64,000 nucleotides of DNA from Solanum dulcamara (GCF_947179165.1 NC_077237.1:60061523-60125522); one strand, 5' to 3'. Numbered from the stretch's first letter, positions 1 to 11,575 are shown. Numbers and translations: made by a program. Notes: generated from the sequence alone by a model not told the origin.

Positions 1-166
1 CCTTCCGTCGTTCATGTATGCTTTTATTATTTCATTATTTTCTTTAGATAGAGTTGTTGGTCTTCTACCCTGACATCCCATTACTTACAGTTCTAGGATA
101 TAGGTCATCTTGCCTTGTGGGTTATAGTAGGCGCCATCATGACCTTAGAAATCAAGTCATGACACA
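1..166 (+). mobile_element. 3' end of a Ty3/chromovirus LTR, cut by the window edge
   Basis: The stretch ends in CATGACACA directly before a tRNA-iMet type primer site at 168-179, as the 3' end of a 5' LTR does. Its last 45 bases resemble, on the opposite strand, the LTR edge of element A at 26587-26640 (shared GTAGGCGC-ATCAT). The LTR start lies outside the window, so its length and target duplication cannot be seen. The family assignment rests on the primer site, the leader block at 218-275 and the resemblance to element A. Confidence 0.7.
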
Positions 167-167
167 T

Positions 168-179
168 TGGTATCAGAGC
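168..179 (+). other. Primer binding site, tRNA-iMet type
   Basis: TGGTATCAGAGC matches the canonical plant initiator-tRNA primer site exactly and lies 1-2 bases after the LTR end. Minus-strand DNA synthesis would start here. Confidence 0.85.
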
Positions 180-217
180 CCCAGGTTTACTAGTCTCACT
201 TGTACAGAGCTATCGTG

Positions 218-275
218 TAGTAGAGTCCTATGGATCGGCGCAGAGATGAACGTGACTAATCCTCGGGAGGCTATA
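218..275 (+). other. Conserved chromovirus leader block (copy 1)
   Basis: TAGTAGAGTC at 218-227 and GAGGCTATA at 267-275, start to start 49 nt. The same two words at the same spacing follow the primer site in elements A, B, C and D. The first word starts 39 nt after the primer site. Function is unknown; a packaging or dimerisation role is inference. Confidence 0.6.
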
Positions 276-370
276 AAATGTCTTTAGGAACATGTCTCTT
301 TTGTATTGTTGTTTTGCAGTATGTGTCTTGTTGGTTTCTGGAAATCTCACTTGTTCAACTCTTTTACAAG

Positions 371-776
371 ATGGCTCGCACGCACGTAGAATGTAGACAC
401 TAACCAAGGGGTCGTGCCAGGGCTGCTGCACCAGCCTAGGACCGAGAGCAGACTCCAAAGTCAGAGGTGGAGCCACCAGTAGCTCCATACATCAGCAGCT
501 GGTGGGCCCGAGACCATCCCAGCCACCGCATAAGCCAGCCGGACACTAGACCTCCAGTCGATATTTTTGGCCTTATCATGCAGGTGACGACGACATCGAG
601 TTGACGGTAGAGAAAGACTCGGCATTCGGGCAAGCCACGATCGCCCAGATTTTGGCTGCCATTGGGGATATGCGGCATGACTCAGTTCTGGCTGCTCCAA
701 CATCGTAGGACAGGCCTGTACCTACGATTGCAGCTTGCTCGAACTCAATGCTAGTAGCTAGTACTCGGACCAGCAT
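371..776 (+). pseudogene. Decayed 5' part of a Ty3 gag gene
   Basis: An ATG at 371 follows the leader and reads MARTH, then an Arg/Ala-rich and a Pro-rich stretch interrupted by several stops (for example after the first dozen codons). Chromovirus Gag proteins of this type begin with such low-complexity Arg/Gly/Pro-rich sequence before the retrotrans_gag domain, which is not reached here. The reading breaks off where opposite-strand LTR sequence begins near 781. Homology is weak at residue level; position after primer site and leader is the main support. Confidence 0.45.
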
Positions 777-780
777 CACG

Positions 781-2956
781 AAAATAGATACAAAGTGTAG
801 TATGAGTACCAAAACAATAGATATCTAGTAGGAATCATAGGCCAACTGAGCAAGATAAGCAAAAGTAGACTGAAATGCGAGTAAAATATCACACTCAAAG
901 ATAGGACAAGAAGTAAATGTAGGTATGTACATGAGCATACTAGCAAATAAAGAGAAAGAATATAACTAACTCCGTCGGACTCCCATAAACTCGACGGGTA
1001 CGCTTGTGCACAAATAAAAAGTAACCACTTGCACAGACTCCTATAAGCCCGATAGATGCAAGAATAGCTGAAAGAAACTGAACGGAACCAAAATAACTTC
1101 AATAGTATCACCATTTCCCGAACTTGAACAGAACTAATTCCAAACTTTAACAGCTTAACCCACCACTAAGAGTAGATAAAGACTTAACTGAAGATTCATC
1201 AGGGAATCAGGAGTTCAACCACGTGCAAGCTGGAACACAGAATGCAACCGAGTAACTGTAGCTAATGAGTCAACATGAGTGGGTTAGACCACAGAATTTA
1301 ACCGGGTGACTGTAGCCAAAGGTCAAGCACAGGTAGGCTAGACTGAGGACTTTAATCATGTATTTATAGCTAGGGAGACGAACACAAGTGAGCTGGACCA
1401 TAGACTTTGACAGGGTATCTGTAGCTAAGGGATCGATTCAAATTAGAATTAGTGACCAACCGTGCGGCATGGGGAATACCCCCAAATAGGGTGTCATTAA
1501 TGCACCACTACAACCCAAAATAAATATAACCGAAATCGCAGAGAAACTTCCAAAAATAAAAAACCGAATGGTACAAGGTCGATAGGAGAATAGGGCATTA
1601 TGGAGGTAAGGTTACAAGTTGAGTTAATGCCTAGCTAAGGCTCGGACTATTAGACTAAAGTCTGCTATGTCAGTCTACAGGGAGCTAACCATCCAAAAAA
1701 ATATCGTAAAAGCTCTAAGGCCCAATGAAACCAAAACCACTCAAGATTAAGGAAAAACTAGTAAGGCCAAACATGCTTCCAAACTTACAAACACTGGGAC
1801 AACAATTATCGCAGGATAGAAACAACCAACAACTACATGAGTCATGCTTACACAATCCGATAATTACTCGAAATAAGGCCTAGGACATGGATTCTAGGAA
1901 TTTAGCATGCTCGACACAAACACCCCTCCAAACTTATAAAAATAAATGTATAATTGCCTAAATATGCTCAGTCTTACGAGGGGAAAACTATAGACTACCT
2001 GAAAGCCGACCATGTGCGCTCCAACTTACGAAACTAGAGCTTTTCCTTTCAAGTGGCCTCCGGATGCTGCCATGCTATCAACAATAGAATCACAATGTTA
2101 ATACTATCGTTATGACACTAAAATTATCAAATTCAAAGACGTACCAATTTTAAAGTCAAAATCAAGAATTATGGGACCCTCTCTACAACTCACAGAATTG
2201 ACTCCGAAAATAGGCTCTAACTTCTACCCCCAGCTCATGCTCCACACAGGAGCACAATTCCCACACCAAATCAGCCCTAACACCATCATGCATTCATGAT
2301 CAACTACAAGGCTTAAGAACTAAGAAACGTAGGAAAATGGAGAAATTATCTCAAAGGAAGCCTCAAAACCTAATTTTGAACGTACCCCTCAATGGCGCAG
2401 TCAAAATATCCATACAAGGTCTGTTCAATTAAAAGTAGGTCTCATACCCAAGGGCCATTTTGAGCCAAATTTCACAAAAGGGCCTTGGGATTAGACCAAA
2501 AGTCTCGGAAAGAGAACGATGGGTCGTTCTAGACCAAAATCAATATTCCAAAACTAATCATACTGTCAAAATTTTCATTTGAGTACGTTTTTCTAAGAAT
2601 GTTGACCAAAGTCAACTATAGGCCAAATTTCAAAGATAAAAGAGCCAAATGGACTTACACTCATACCAATTGCCTTGGTACTTGTGCCGATCATCCTACT
2701 ACTCTAATTTGGCCACTCCAGAGCTGAGGAACCTTAAGAATTCCGTTATGAGGTCATTTTCTTGAAGTTATGACCAAAGTCAACTTTTCAAGTTATAAAA
2801 GCTCCAAAACAGAGAAACGGGCCTAAAACCCAAATGAACTATCAGGCGACTGAACAGGCAGTGCCAGTAAGTCATAAATGATTGGGGTCACTATAGGAAT
2901 ACTCTAAATAATAGAATGAAGAATTTAATTCAAAAATGACATGTAGGTTCATTACA
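781..2956 (-). mobile_element. Truncated solo-type LTR of a Ty3 chromovirus
   Basis: The sequence aligns by eye with the LTR of element A in the same (-) orientation. It starts at the equivalent of 27040 (shared GTATGAGTACCAAAACA), then shares a GGTCGTTCTAGA word and the TTGACCAAAGTCAA-type words near 2520-2640. On the - strand it starts with TGTAATG at 2956, the expected LTR 5' end. The 3' end of the LTR (about 450 bases) is missing at the left, so no target duplication can be tested. There is no coding sequence; the short ORFs here are chance. Confidence 0.6.
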
Positions 2957-3830
2957 CCTGTTAGTTTCTACGGGACCATGTGAGCTCCAACTCACTATAG
3001 GAACATGGAGCTTCAGTGATTTTAGCTTCAAATTCTCTAACTTTGAATTTTTCAAGGAATGCCTGCATACATGAGAACTAGGGCCTAAAACTATTTCAAT
3101 TACCATTAAAACACATCAATAACTCATAAATTTATCACTCCCCAAACTTGAACTATTGTTTGTCCTCAAGCAAAACACTTAGTAAGCATAGAACTTATGC
3201 TCTGATACACCCAAGATAGAATTTGCACAATTAAATACTAGATTCAAAAATATTAAAATAAAAATGACTCAAAAAAAAATTCTATGTACAAACAAAACTC
3301 ACAATTGATTCCACCCTCATTCATTAGGCAAAGGTTTTTTTCTTCTAAACAAATATTTAGGCAACACAAAAATGGAATAATTTTTCATTCAGGCACAATT
3401 TCAAGCATCTCAAGTCAGTGACATTAACTTTCAAAGTTTTTCCAAGGATTCAAACGAATTTATCTCATTCATGATGCTCAATTGAAATTAAGACATCACT
3501 ATTCACATGAAGGATGCAATTCCACTCACACAAGAGAGAATCTCACATGCAATAAAGAATATCAATTTAAGAGATTATAGATCATGCCAAAAAAATCTCT
3601 CTTATAAACGAATTTGAGTATACACACATTGCACTATAGACTTGTATTGTATGTAAATCGCCGCTAATATAGATTGACAAGGCTCAAAATCTCCAATGAC
3701 TTATGGGTTTATCTTAGGCTTGGACAAAGGATATGATTTCATTTGGTCAAGTGACTATGATGCCACCCTAATTCTTTAACTTTTCAGTTGAGTATTCCTC
3801 AAACCAATGTGGTATCTAGAAATGCATTTT
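2957..3830 (-). repeat. Probable 3' tail of another LTR retroelement
   Basis: On the - strand 3138-3175 reads TTGCTTGAGGACAAACAATA, then a run with AAGTTTGGGGAG. This is the typical end of the internal region of many plant Ty3 elements, where the GTTTGGGGAG polypurine tract sits next to the 3' LTR. The LTR would start at 3137 and run left to the junction at 2957. Bases 3176-3830 hold AT-rich sequence without coding. No second LTR or protein domain is visible, so this stays tentative. Confidence 0.35.
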
Positions 3831-3867
3831 CTTTCCATTTAGGTTAGTAGTAATACATACTAGATAT

Positions 3868-4050
3868 ATGAGAATGTTCGTTAATTTTATTTGGATCAGA
3901 AATGAGCTCCTTAACAAGGAAGACATTGATAAAATTGGCTTGACGGAGGATCCTAAAGCAATTCTCATGGATCCAATCATCTCCTCCGCCATTGCCGGTG
4001 ACATAAAAACATTGAGTCTCGAGAACGAGCATCTCATTTTTTGCTTTTAA
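3868..4050 (+). other. Small unassigned ORF (60 aa)
   Basis: A 60-codon ORF whose second half reads MDPIISSAIAGDIKTLSLE. This faintly recalls the start of plant ACD6-like ankyrin proteins (MDP, then A-x-x-GD-I-x-x-L), but it is too short and too poorly matched to call. It lies between retroelement debris and the CACTA terminus. It could be a captured host-gene scrap or chance. Confidence 0.2.
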
Positions 4051-4438
4051 TCAATGGGTCAGCCTTTGTCTATCATGATGGTGATGGTGATCTTCTACTT
4101 CTCTCTCTGACTTTTGAGAGAAAATGAGAGAGAGAGATTTTTTTCTTCCATATCTCACAAAGTTCTTATGTCTTAAATGCACTTTCTATTTTCTTTACCA
4201 AGAGAGTATTTTTTGCCGTACACTTGATATAAAATGATGTGATGCTTATAGTAGAAGTGGTACAAATGTACAAGTTATCTTCTTTCACAAATGTCTATGC
4301 CTAATTTATTCATTTTCACTTTGTCAGTCTCAACTAGTCCTGGCACGTGGCACAAAATGTCTCGGTCCGATCCAATTTCGATCTCGAAGTTTAGATGGGA
4401 TAGGGAGGCCGGTGGAACAAGGGACATGTGATGGGACA
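4051..4438. other. Non-coding stretch, nothing recognised
   Basis: Contains a short (AG)-rich purine run near 4105-4140 and unremarkable sequence. No ORF or repeat family was recognised before the CACTA-like terminus. Confidence 0.5.
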
Positions 4439-4860
4439 CACAACTAAAAAACCGTGTTTAGTGAAGGAATGTAGCGACATAATATATTTCATCGCTATAT
4501 AACGCCGGATTAACTATGAAATGATTTTTTTGTCAAGAAATTAACAAGGAATTTTTTTTATGTATTATATAGAGACAAATTAGCGATGAAATATATATTC
4601 CGTCGCTATTTATTAGTGCAAAAAATTGGCACCTTAATATTCCCTACAGATGGATTTTGACAAATTGAATTAATTTGGAGCGACAGATATAACAAAGGAA
4701 AATACGTCATTACGACTTTTAATATATATTTATAACTTTTATATTTTGTAGTGACAAAAAAATTCATCATTAGCTTTTATCCTAAATAAATTAAAGGTGT
4801 TTGTTGGCGATGAAATTTATACATGTCGTTAAATCAGTCGCTAAATAAAAAATTTAGTGA
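4439..4860 (+). repeat. Putative CACTA (En/Spm) 5' terminus with subterminal repeats
   Basis: Starts CACAACTAAAAAACCGTG, a one-base-off version of the CACTA-type inverted terminus common in plants (CACTACTAAAAAA). It is followed by many short direct and inverted words of the form TAGCGA(C/T)GAAAT / ATTTCATCGCTA (near 4472, 4490, 4573, 4600, 4806, 4840). Plant CACTA ends carry such subterminal arrays as transposase binding sites. The matching 3' terminus is not in the window. That it belongs to the transposase pieces at 29262-39522 is inferred from orientation and from the nesting. Confidence 0.55.
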
Positions 4861-6240
4861 TAAGTTAGGGCAAATAAAATTTTCTCTCATTTCATATATA
4901 CAGAGAAATTGTAACTTCTAGAAGAGCTCAGTTGGGCTGCTCTCAACTCTTCCTCTCCCCCACTCTTCAAATATTACAAACAACTACTCTTTCCTCTCTT
5001 CAATGTGAGAAATTGATGTAATATTGAGATGGGTTTTTATCAATTTTCGAGTTCAAAATCCAGTAAGCTATACTAAACTTTGGTCTACTCTATTTTTGAG
5101 TTTGTTCTTTGTATATTGAGATGTGTTTTATCAATTTTTTTGTTGATTTTTGTTTTGTAGATTTTGGTAATCTTGAAATATAATTTTGACAAGGGTTCTT
5201 CTAGGAAGAAGAATTTTGCCATAATTGAGTTATACCTAGATACAATTAGGGTTTGGTTTAAGAGATTAGTGATATTGGAAAAGATGTCAAAATCAAATCT
5301 TAACATAATCATTTTTTTGTTGTTAGTAGTCAGCTATGAGTTCGTTCTATCGATGTTGCTGGAACCAAAATAATAATATTTTTTTGTTGTTAGTAGTCAC
5401 TTTTCTCATTTGGATTTGGTTTGAACCACAACAAGATTCTAAGAATTTTCAAGAACACATTTTGCTATGCTTGTTGGGTCCTTGAGTTCGATTTTTAACT
5501 CTATTTGTCTTTCTCTATTTTGAAATTGTTAATTTTGAAAAGTTGAGTTTAGGGATTGTGTAACTCATTTTCTTATGAGAATATATAGTGGTTTTTAATT
5601 ATTTTTTTTATTTCAGAAGGTCTTATCGCAGCTTGTGAAACATATGTGGAGTTTTAATTAATTTATTTCTTCATGTACATGTTTGCTGCTTGTTTTTCCT
5701 AAGAACAGTTATATCGAGTTCAAGTAACCTCTCTTTCTCTCTCTCTGATTCTATTTCTTTTTTCTCATATTGTCAATGTCGTTACTTGCAAAAAAATCTT
5801 TATTTTTTATAGTCGATTAGTAATTTCGATATGTGTTTGATAGCTGATTCAATTATAATTTCTACATATTGTTATACATTGTTGAGTTAGATACAAATGA
5901 ATGAGAATAGATCAAGAAAGAAAGTTTTAGACAAGCATTAACCTCATAATTTACACATCTAATTGACATCTGAAGAGTAGAAAATGACATGAGAAAACAA
6001 TACTAGGTGAAAGAATAAATATAAAAGGTGTACCAAGAGTGTTATTTACATTCATCAGAACTCTAGAAGAACCTAACAACTTACTCTAACAGCTTAACTC
6101 TAACAGTGACAAATGACTGCGTATGTCTACATCAAATTAAAGAAGTTGCTGATAAACTAATAAAAAAATGACATCTAGCACCATCAACTTTATTTTTTGC
6201 ACACACCAAAAAGTAAATCAAGAAGAGACTAGCAAAAGTT
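4861..6240 (+). other. Non-coding leader / interior of the CACTA-like element
   Basis: AT-rich sequence without protein homology. It may contain the promoter and untranslated leader of the first CACTA gene, since pyrimidine-rich TCTTCCTCTCC sequence near 4950 and a CATATATA word near 4893 look promoter-like. ORFs of 69-75 codons near 5085-5373 overlap each other on both strands and look like chance. Confidence 0.35.
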
Positions 6241-6263
6241 ACATAAATTTTATATCTCCTACT

Positions 6264-6474
6264 AAATTTTAGCAGCAAGTCAATCACCTTTAGTGTCGCC
6301 AGGATTAACAACATTATCAGCACCAACAATTCGCTGATAGGGTCCCATAATGAATTTTTTTACAACACCAACACCATAGATAGCACCAAGGGACTGCATC
6401 ACTATATAGAATAGTTCCTTTGTTAAGGAAAACTTCCTTGTCAATAACAGACCAAATGTTATAGTTGGGTTATG
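6264..6474 (-). pseudogene. PIP1: Aquaporin (PIP1-type) gene fragment
   Basis: The - strand reads, from 6474 down, HNPTITFGLLLTRKFSLTK, then LFYIVMQSLGAI, then VVKKFIMGPYQR and NVVNPGDTKGD, a stop, then LAAKI. In order and spacing this is the first NPA loop and following helix of plant plasma-membrane intrinsic protein 1 (family pattern HINPAVTFG...GPYQR...NVVNPGYTKGDGLGAEI). The NPA motif is changed to NPT with one residue lost before it, and a stop replaces a conserved Gly. Only about 70 of some 285 codons are present, with no flanking exons. CACTA elements are known to capture host-gene pieces; capture here is inference. Confidence 0.75.
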
Positions 6475-6912
6475 TGTGTAAATTATCAAGTTAATGTTTG
6501 TATCTAAAGGTTTTTTTCTTTCTCCATATCAAATGAAAGATTCTAATTAAATTTTTTTTTGCTTAAACACCAGATGTGATGTGTGATTCTTCTTGTATTC
6601 TCCTGGATACTGTTATTTTATTTCTGATTGCCATACACTACTAAGTTAGATACAAGTGAATGAGATTCCCATACACTGCAAGCCAAACCCAATTCAAACG
6701 AAAGTTTACATCAATTTGATTAAATTAAATAAATATCATAAGAAGGAGGAATCAATACTAATATATAAAGAGATATCGGATCAAGGTATAGATATGTAAA
6801 TATGATATAAAATATACAAACAGGCCCGAAAGTGACCAAAACTGATGGGCTGACGCTAGACCAAACCTCAAACCTGATGTCACCTATACAGGAGCTATTA
6901 AGTATAAAAGCT

Positions 6913-6915
<3 letters not shown>

Positions 6916-6953
<38 letters not shown>
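6916..6953. repeat. (AT)n microsatellite
   Basis: About 19 AT units inside the left LTR of element A. The matching place in the right LTR (near 26876) has only a short AATATATAA, so the repeat grew after insertion. Confidence 0.95.
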
Positions 6954-6955
<2 letters not shown>

Positions 6956-7793
6956 GCAGAACTGACTTTCCAAAATACAAAGTACAAGTCAGTGAAAAAG
7001 ACAGAAGGTAGCAAGTCTCTGAACGCCGGAAGCTCACCACAATTTGGATCTGGCACAACTACAGATGATCAAGCGTGCACTGGGGGTGGCTCCAACTGGG
7101 AGCGACATAAAAAGTTGTAGAAGTGTAGTATGAGTACCAAAACATGGGGTACTAAGTAGGCATCACTGCCCGACCAAGCTCAGAAAAGACAAATATATAA
7201 TAAACAGCACGATGGTACTAAAAATGCTAGGGGAGAAGCATTAAACTATGATTACGGGGAAGGAAGGTACGAGAAAATCACATAATGGTCAAGTAAATCC
7301 AACCAATCAGATAATCACATTAATAATCTCACTCACAGAATATCGGAAGAATGCACAAATGTAAACTAGTAGCTATGGATCAATATTCCCTATAAAGTAT
7401 CATGGAGCTTCCAAAACAACCCTTGAGCTCATTAATATCGAAGTAATAACCCGAAGTATGTATCAATAGCCCATTCAAAATTCACACCTCGAGCTTATCA
7501 ATGGTGAATATAAAAGGGTAGCCCAAAGTCAATTAAAGGGCCGCCCAGAATCTTACCTCGAGCTCATCCATATGAAATTCCATAAATAAGATATCACCGT
7601 TATTTACTTAAATTCCTTATACTTATTCATCAACCAAAGACAAGTAGCATGTCAAAAATTATATGTTACTCAAGCCGAGTAAAAATCCAGTCAAAGGCAT
7701 CAAATCGCTAATCTAAGACTCTGGTGTGTCGAAAGCACGGCCTCATGCCCAACATTTTAATATCACAAGAAAAAGGACATAAGCATAAATCAC

Positions 7794-7806
7794 AACAAAA
7801 GGGAAA
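7794..7806. repeat. LINE target-site duplication, left copy
   Basis: AACAAAAGGGAAA directly before the LINE, repeated exactly at 19771-19783 after its A-rich tail. The right LTR of A (near 27587-27604) carries a single uninterrupted version of this site, which shows the empty target. Confidence 0.85.
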
Positions 7807-7891
7807 TAGGGTGTGTCTCTAGAATTTCTCTCTCAATGTCTATAATTTCTCTCTCAACGGCTATACTGTTCATCGTCTTCGGCCAGTCATA

Positions 7892-10800
7892 ATGGCTTCA
7901 TCGCCGCCGGTGAAGCTCCCATGGCCATCAAATATAGATCATCAAATATCACCCCTTCATCCAGCTAATGACACTTTGAATCTGCAAAATAACACTGAAA
8001 ACACAGTAGCAATTTCAAGTGAAGATGGTTTGACTCAACTACAATCGATTAGTCAACAAAATACTGATGCTATCACTATTCATGTCTCTAAAGAGGAGCT
8101 GTGAATTGCACACAAAATTATCTCTCTACAAAATCATGGATTGATTTGAGTAACAAGAGATGGTGTACATGAATCCTCATCATTTGGACTACATACAGTC
8201 CAAAAATTAGATGAAACCACCGCACCAATTAAGAGCAATAATCAGGCGATCTCTAAGAGGAAGAACTCAGAGTCACCAGAGTTGAGCCTTAAAATTCAAA
8301 GGGGCTCTGGCGATATTTGAGCCAGCGGATCCCCTGTGGTTTGTTCACCAGGTCAAGAGAAGCTATGGGTTTAATTTTCACCAGAGTAACCACTACCGAT
8401 GGCGCCGGAGCTCCGACAACCCAAACTGACCAAACTCAATGCCAAAATGTTCCTGAGGAGCTTGTGCATCTTCCTAACACCAAGTGCCATCTCAAATTAC
8501 ACCCAAGCTCTTTGAATATCCTCTCGACCTCTACAAGGCCAACAACTGTGGAGCACTCTATTCCTGAAGTTTTTTTGGTGGAAGGGTTGAATTCTCACAA
8601 GCAATTGCACCAACAAAATAGATGGAATTCACAAACCTATCAACCCCCCTCCCCCAAGGAATCTTCTCTCAAATTTCAATATAAGAATTCGGATGTTGAT
8701 CATCAGGCTACTGGAGAAACCAATTTTGAAAAAACTGTCCAAAAGTCTCAAGCCTCAAGACTAGATGATCATCATTGTAATCTATTACATGAGGTCGATA
8801 ATGAATCTTTGAGTTCTTCAAAAATTGAAAAAATTGGAAGTTCTACTGTTCTATTGACAAATATCAAGGGCTATGGCCGCAATAAGGCTAATGAAATCAG
8901 ATCGTCTAACTTTCCCTTTGGTGTGAATCCTACAGGTACTGTATTACATGCAAGGAACTCTCTTCCACAAAGAGAAGAAACAACTGCAGGTATGATCAAT
9001 TCCTCTAATTTTCCGACTTGTGCTAATGTTATGTTGAAATCCAGTGGAACTCATTTGCAACCAAATGAGCACCCTGGTACTGCTGTTAATGTTACTATGA
9101 AGGGCACAACTTATGATAGAACTAAGCATAATAAAAACCTTAATCATACTAGAAATGTTCCTACCAATATTGGTCATCAGCAAATCAACCTGCAATAGAG
9201 CCAAAAACATACCACTATCCAAAGTAACTTCCCTAAGGTCTCTAGTAACTTTGATAGACCTACCACCAACAACTAAGGACTCAAACCTGTCATTAACCAA
9301 ACTCAACCTATTGATAGTATCAACCACAACCCCCAAAAGAATCAGTTTCCTAATAAGAAGGACATGGTTCCTCAACCTGCTCCCTATACTATTGTCCAAA
9401 CCTTTGCCACTAAACTTAGGCATAATCAAGCCAAAAATGAGGCCCCTTTTGATCTGACCACCCCTACTTTCACCACCAGACAAGGTCTCCCTGTTGTGCT
9501 TTTCAACAAAGATAATTTTATGGTGAAACTTACTGCAAGATGTAAATACACTCTTGTGGGAAAGTTCAGCCATACCATGCCTAAAATAGATTTGATTAGA
9601 AAGATCTTCATCCTCCAAACTCAGCTTTCTAGGGGGGTGGTGGTGGTGAAAACAGCACACTTTAATGCAAGACATGTCTACATTGATCTAGATAATGACT
9701 TAGACTATATTACTGTGTGGACCAAACAGACGATGACAATAGAAGGTCAATTTATGAGAATCTAAACTTGGACCCCGACCTTTAAACCTTAAGAAGAAAC
9801 TCCTATAGTGCCTATTTGGGTAGCCTTACTTGAACTTCCATGGCACTATTACAACAAGGAGTTTGTCACTGCCCTCCTAGCTCCTATAGGAAAGGTTCTC
9901 TACTTTGACACTACCTCTATTCAAAATACTAGGGGAAGTCTAGCCAAAGTGAGGGTGTAGGTAAACCTTACCAAAGAAAGGCCATCCCATATGTGGATGG
10001 GGTATGATGCTGAGGACATCACTATTGGGAGATGGCAAACCATCTAATATAAAAATGTCCCTGAATATTGCATGTACTGCAAACATCAGGAACACATGAT
10101 ACATGCCTGCACTATTTAAAAGAGAGATGAGGACCAAAAGAAAAGAAAGGATCTGGAAACTGCCAAGAAAAACAAAAGCAAAAAAGATATTGAGAACAAT
10201 GAACAAGAAAATACACAACTTACAAAGGAAAAGATACAGAACAATACCTTGGCACCTACCCCTCAGACACAAACACAAACTACTATTTTTAGCAATGAGG
10301 AAAATGGTTGGCAAACCCAGAAGAAAAAGCAAAGTAAGGGACCTACCACCCTCCAGCACAACTAAGGTCCAAGAAATATAGGAGCATAGGCTAAAGGTAA
10401 ATATGTGACTGTACAACAGAGCCATATACAGTCAGGTAAGATTTCTAATCCTTTTTTTACTCCTAATACTTATGTTGATCTTGTTACACAAGATCAACCC
10501 ACTAACCAAAATGCAGGATCACAACTGAGCCAAATAAAGACTTCCATCAGGAAGAAACCAATAGGACATGCTAGCACCACTACTCAAGGGACAGGTAATG
10601 CCATCAGGGATATAAATAATGAATCAAGGTCCCCATGTATTGACTTTATCCTCCCAATCCATATGATTCCCCTCTTTGTTAATGCTATTGATTCTGAAGT
10701 TGTTGGGGGTCAAGATGGAAAAGTATAGGAGACACACCCTAACCTGCAAGAAGAGAAGACCAAAAGGGGAGGGGATTTGTCTCATGTTTTGCATGAGAAC

Positions 10801-11400
10801 CAAAAAACTGACCCTAGGAGTGACCTTAGAGCTCCTGCTACAATTGAGCACAATGATCTTAATGAGACAGCACCTCCTAAAACTGCAGTAGGAAATGATC
10901 ATGCACAGGGTTCTACCATGCTAACCAACAAAGGTTCTATGTCCAAGGACTTGGGATCTATTGCCAGTACTAGTGGTAAAAACTCTACTGCAAAGAAGAA
11001 AAAGTTGAGTAAGAAAAGGAGGGATGCAATAAAGAAGAAAATTGATGAAAAGAATCATGCTGAGAAATGCCAAATTCCTAGGCTTCTTGACAGTATGACA
11101 CTGCAACAAACTGATCAGGGTTGCCTATAATTTGTGATTGATGATGATCAAGTGGGTATGGATATCTCTCCCCTCCAAGCTCATTGCATCCTCATATTTC
11201 CTAGACATTCAGCAGGCAACACTCCTGAGATAACTACAAAATGCCCCCAACTCAACTATACTCTCAACACCAACACTGAAGTTCCTCCTAAGTTTGTAAA
11301 TATGCAGTGTGTGAGTCTGAGAATGAAGTGAATAATGATAATCAGCCAATGAATGATCATGATGAAGATGATGCTGTGAGTTAACAGTTAATCAAAGCTT
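7892..11400 (+). pseudogene. LINE ORF1 (DUF4283, CCHC zinc knuckle), broken
   Basis: Starts MASSPPVKLPWPSN at 7892 after a short leader. Reading continues, with stops and frame changes, through a low-complexity Ser/Thr/Asn-rich N-terminal half (8317-9198 is open for 293 codons). A DUF4283-like region follows at about 9440-10030 (VVLFNKDNFMVKLTARCKYT and further on VPIWVALLELPWHYYN). A CCHC knuckle of the form C-x2-C-x4-H-x4-C lies at about 10060-10110 (YCMYCKHQEHMIHAC). The C-terminal tail is long and Lys-rich (KKKKLSKKRRDAIKKKI near 11000). This protein would bind LINE RNA. The architecture is known from plant L1 ORF1; the tail is unusually long. Confidence 0.8.
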
Positions 11401-11575
11401 TTAGCCCCTCCAGGGACAATGTATATGAAGATGAGATCCAACAAGTGTCTAACTCTCAGGGCTTGTCTCCTAGAGGTATACACAGGAAAAGATTCAGTTC
11501 TAAACTATGCAGCCATGTTAATTCTTCCCCCATAGGTAGAACAAATACTAGACTATATTTATCCAAAACCTCCCA

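Larger units (their letters stand above)
6679..7806 (-). repeat. Element A 3' LTR, outer part
   Basis: Base 6679 aligns with 26641 of the other LTR and similarity continues to 7806, where the LINE begins. The left end lacks the LTR terminus (equivalent of 26587-26640). The region 7200-7500 has about 270 bases that the right LTR lacks, so the right copy has a deletion near 27200. Confidence 0.8.

Noticed and set aside
776..1114. 112-aa ORF on the - strand, Leu/Tyr/Ser-rich
   Set aside because: Lies inside LTR sequence and has low-complexity hydrophobic composition from AT-rich DNA; no family pattern.
8944..9675. Long antisense ORF (243 aa, - strand) over LINE ORF1
   Set aside because: It overlaps the better supported ORF1 reading with DUF4283 on the + strand and matches nothing; a shadow frame.
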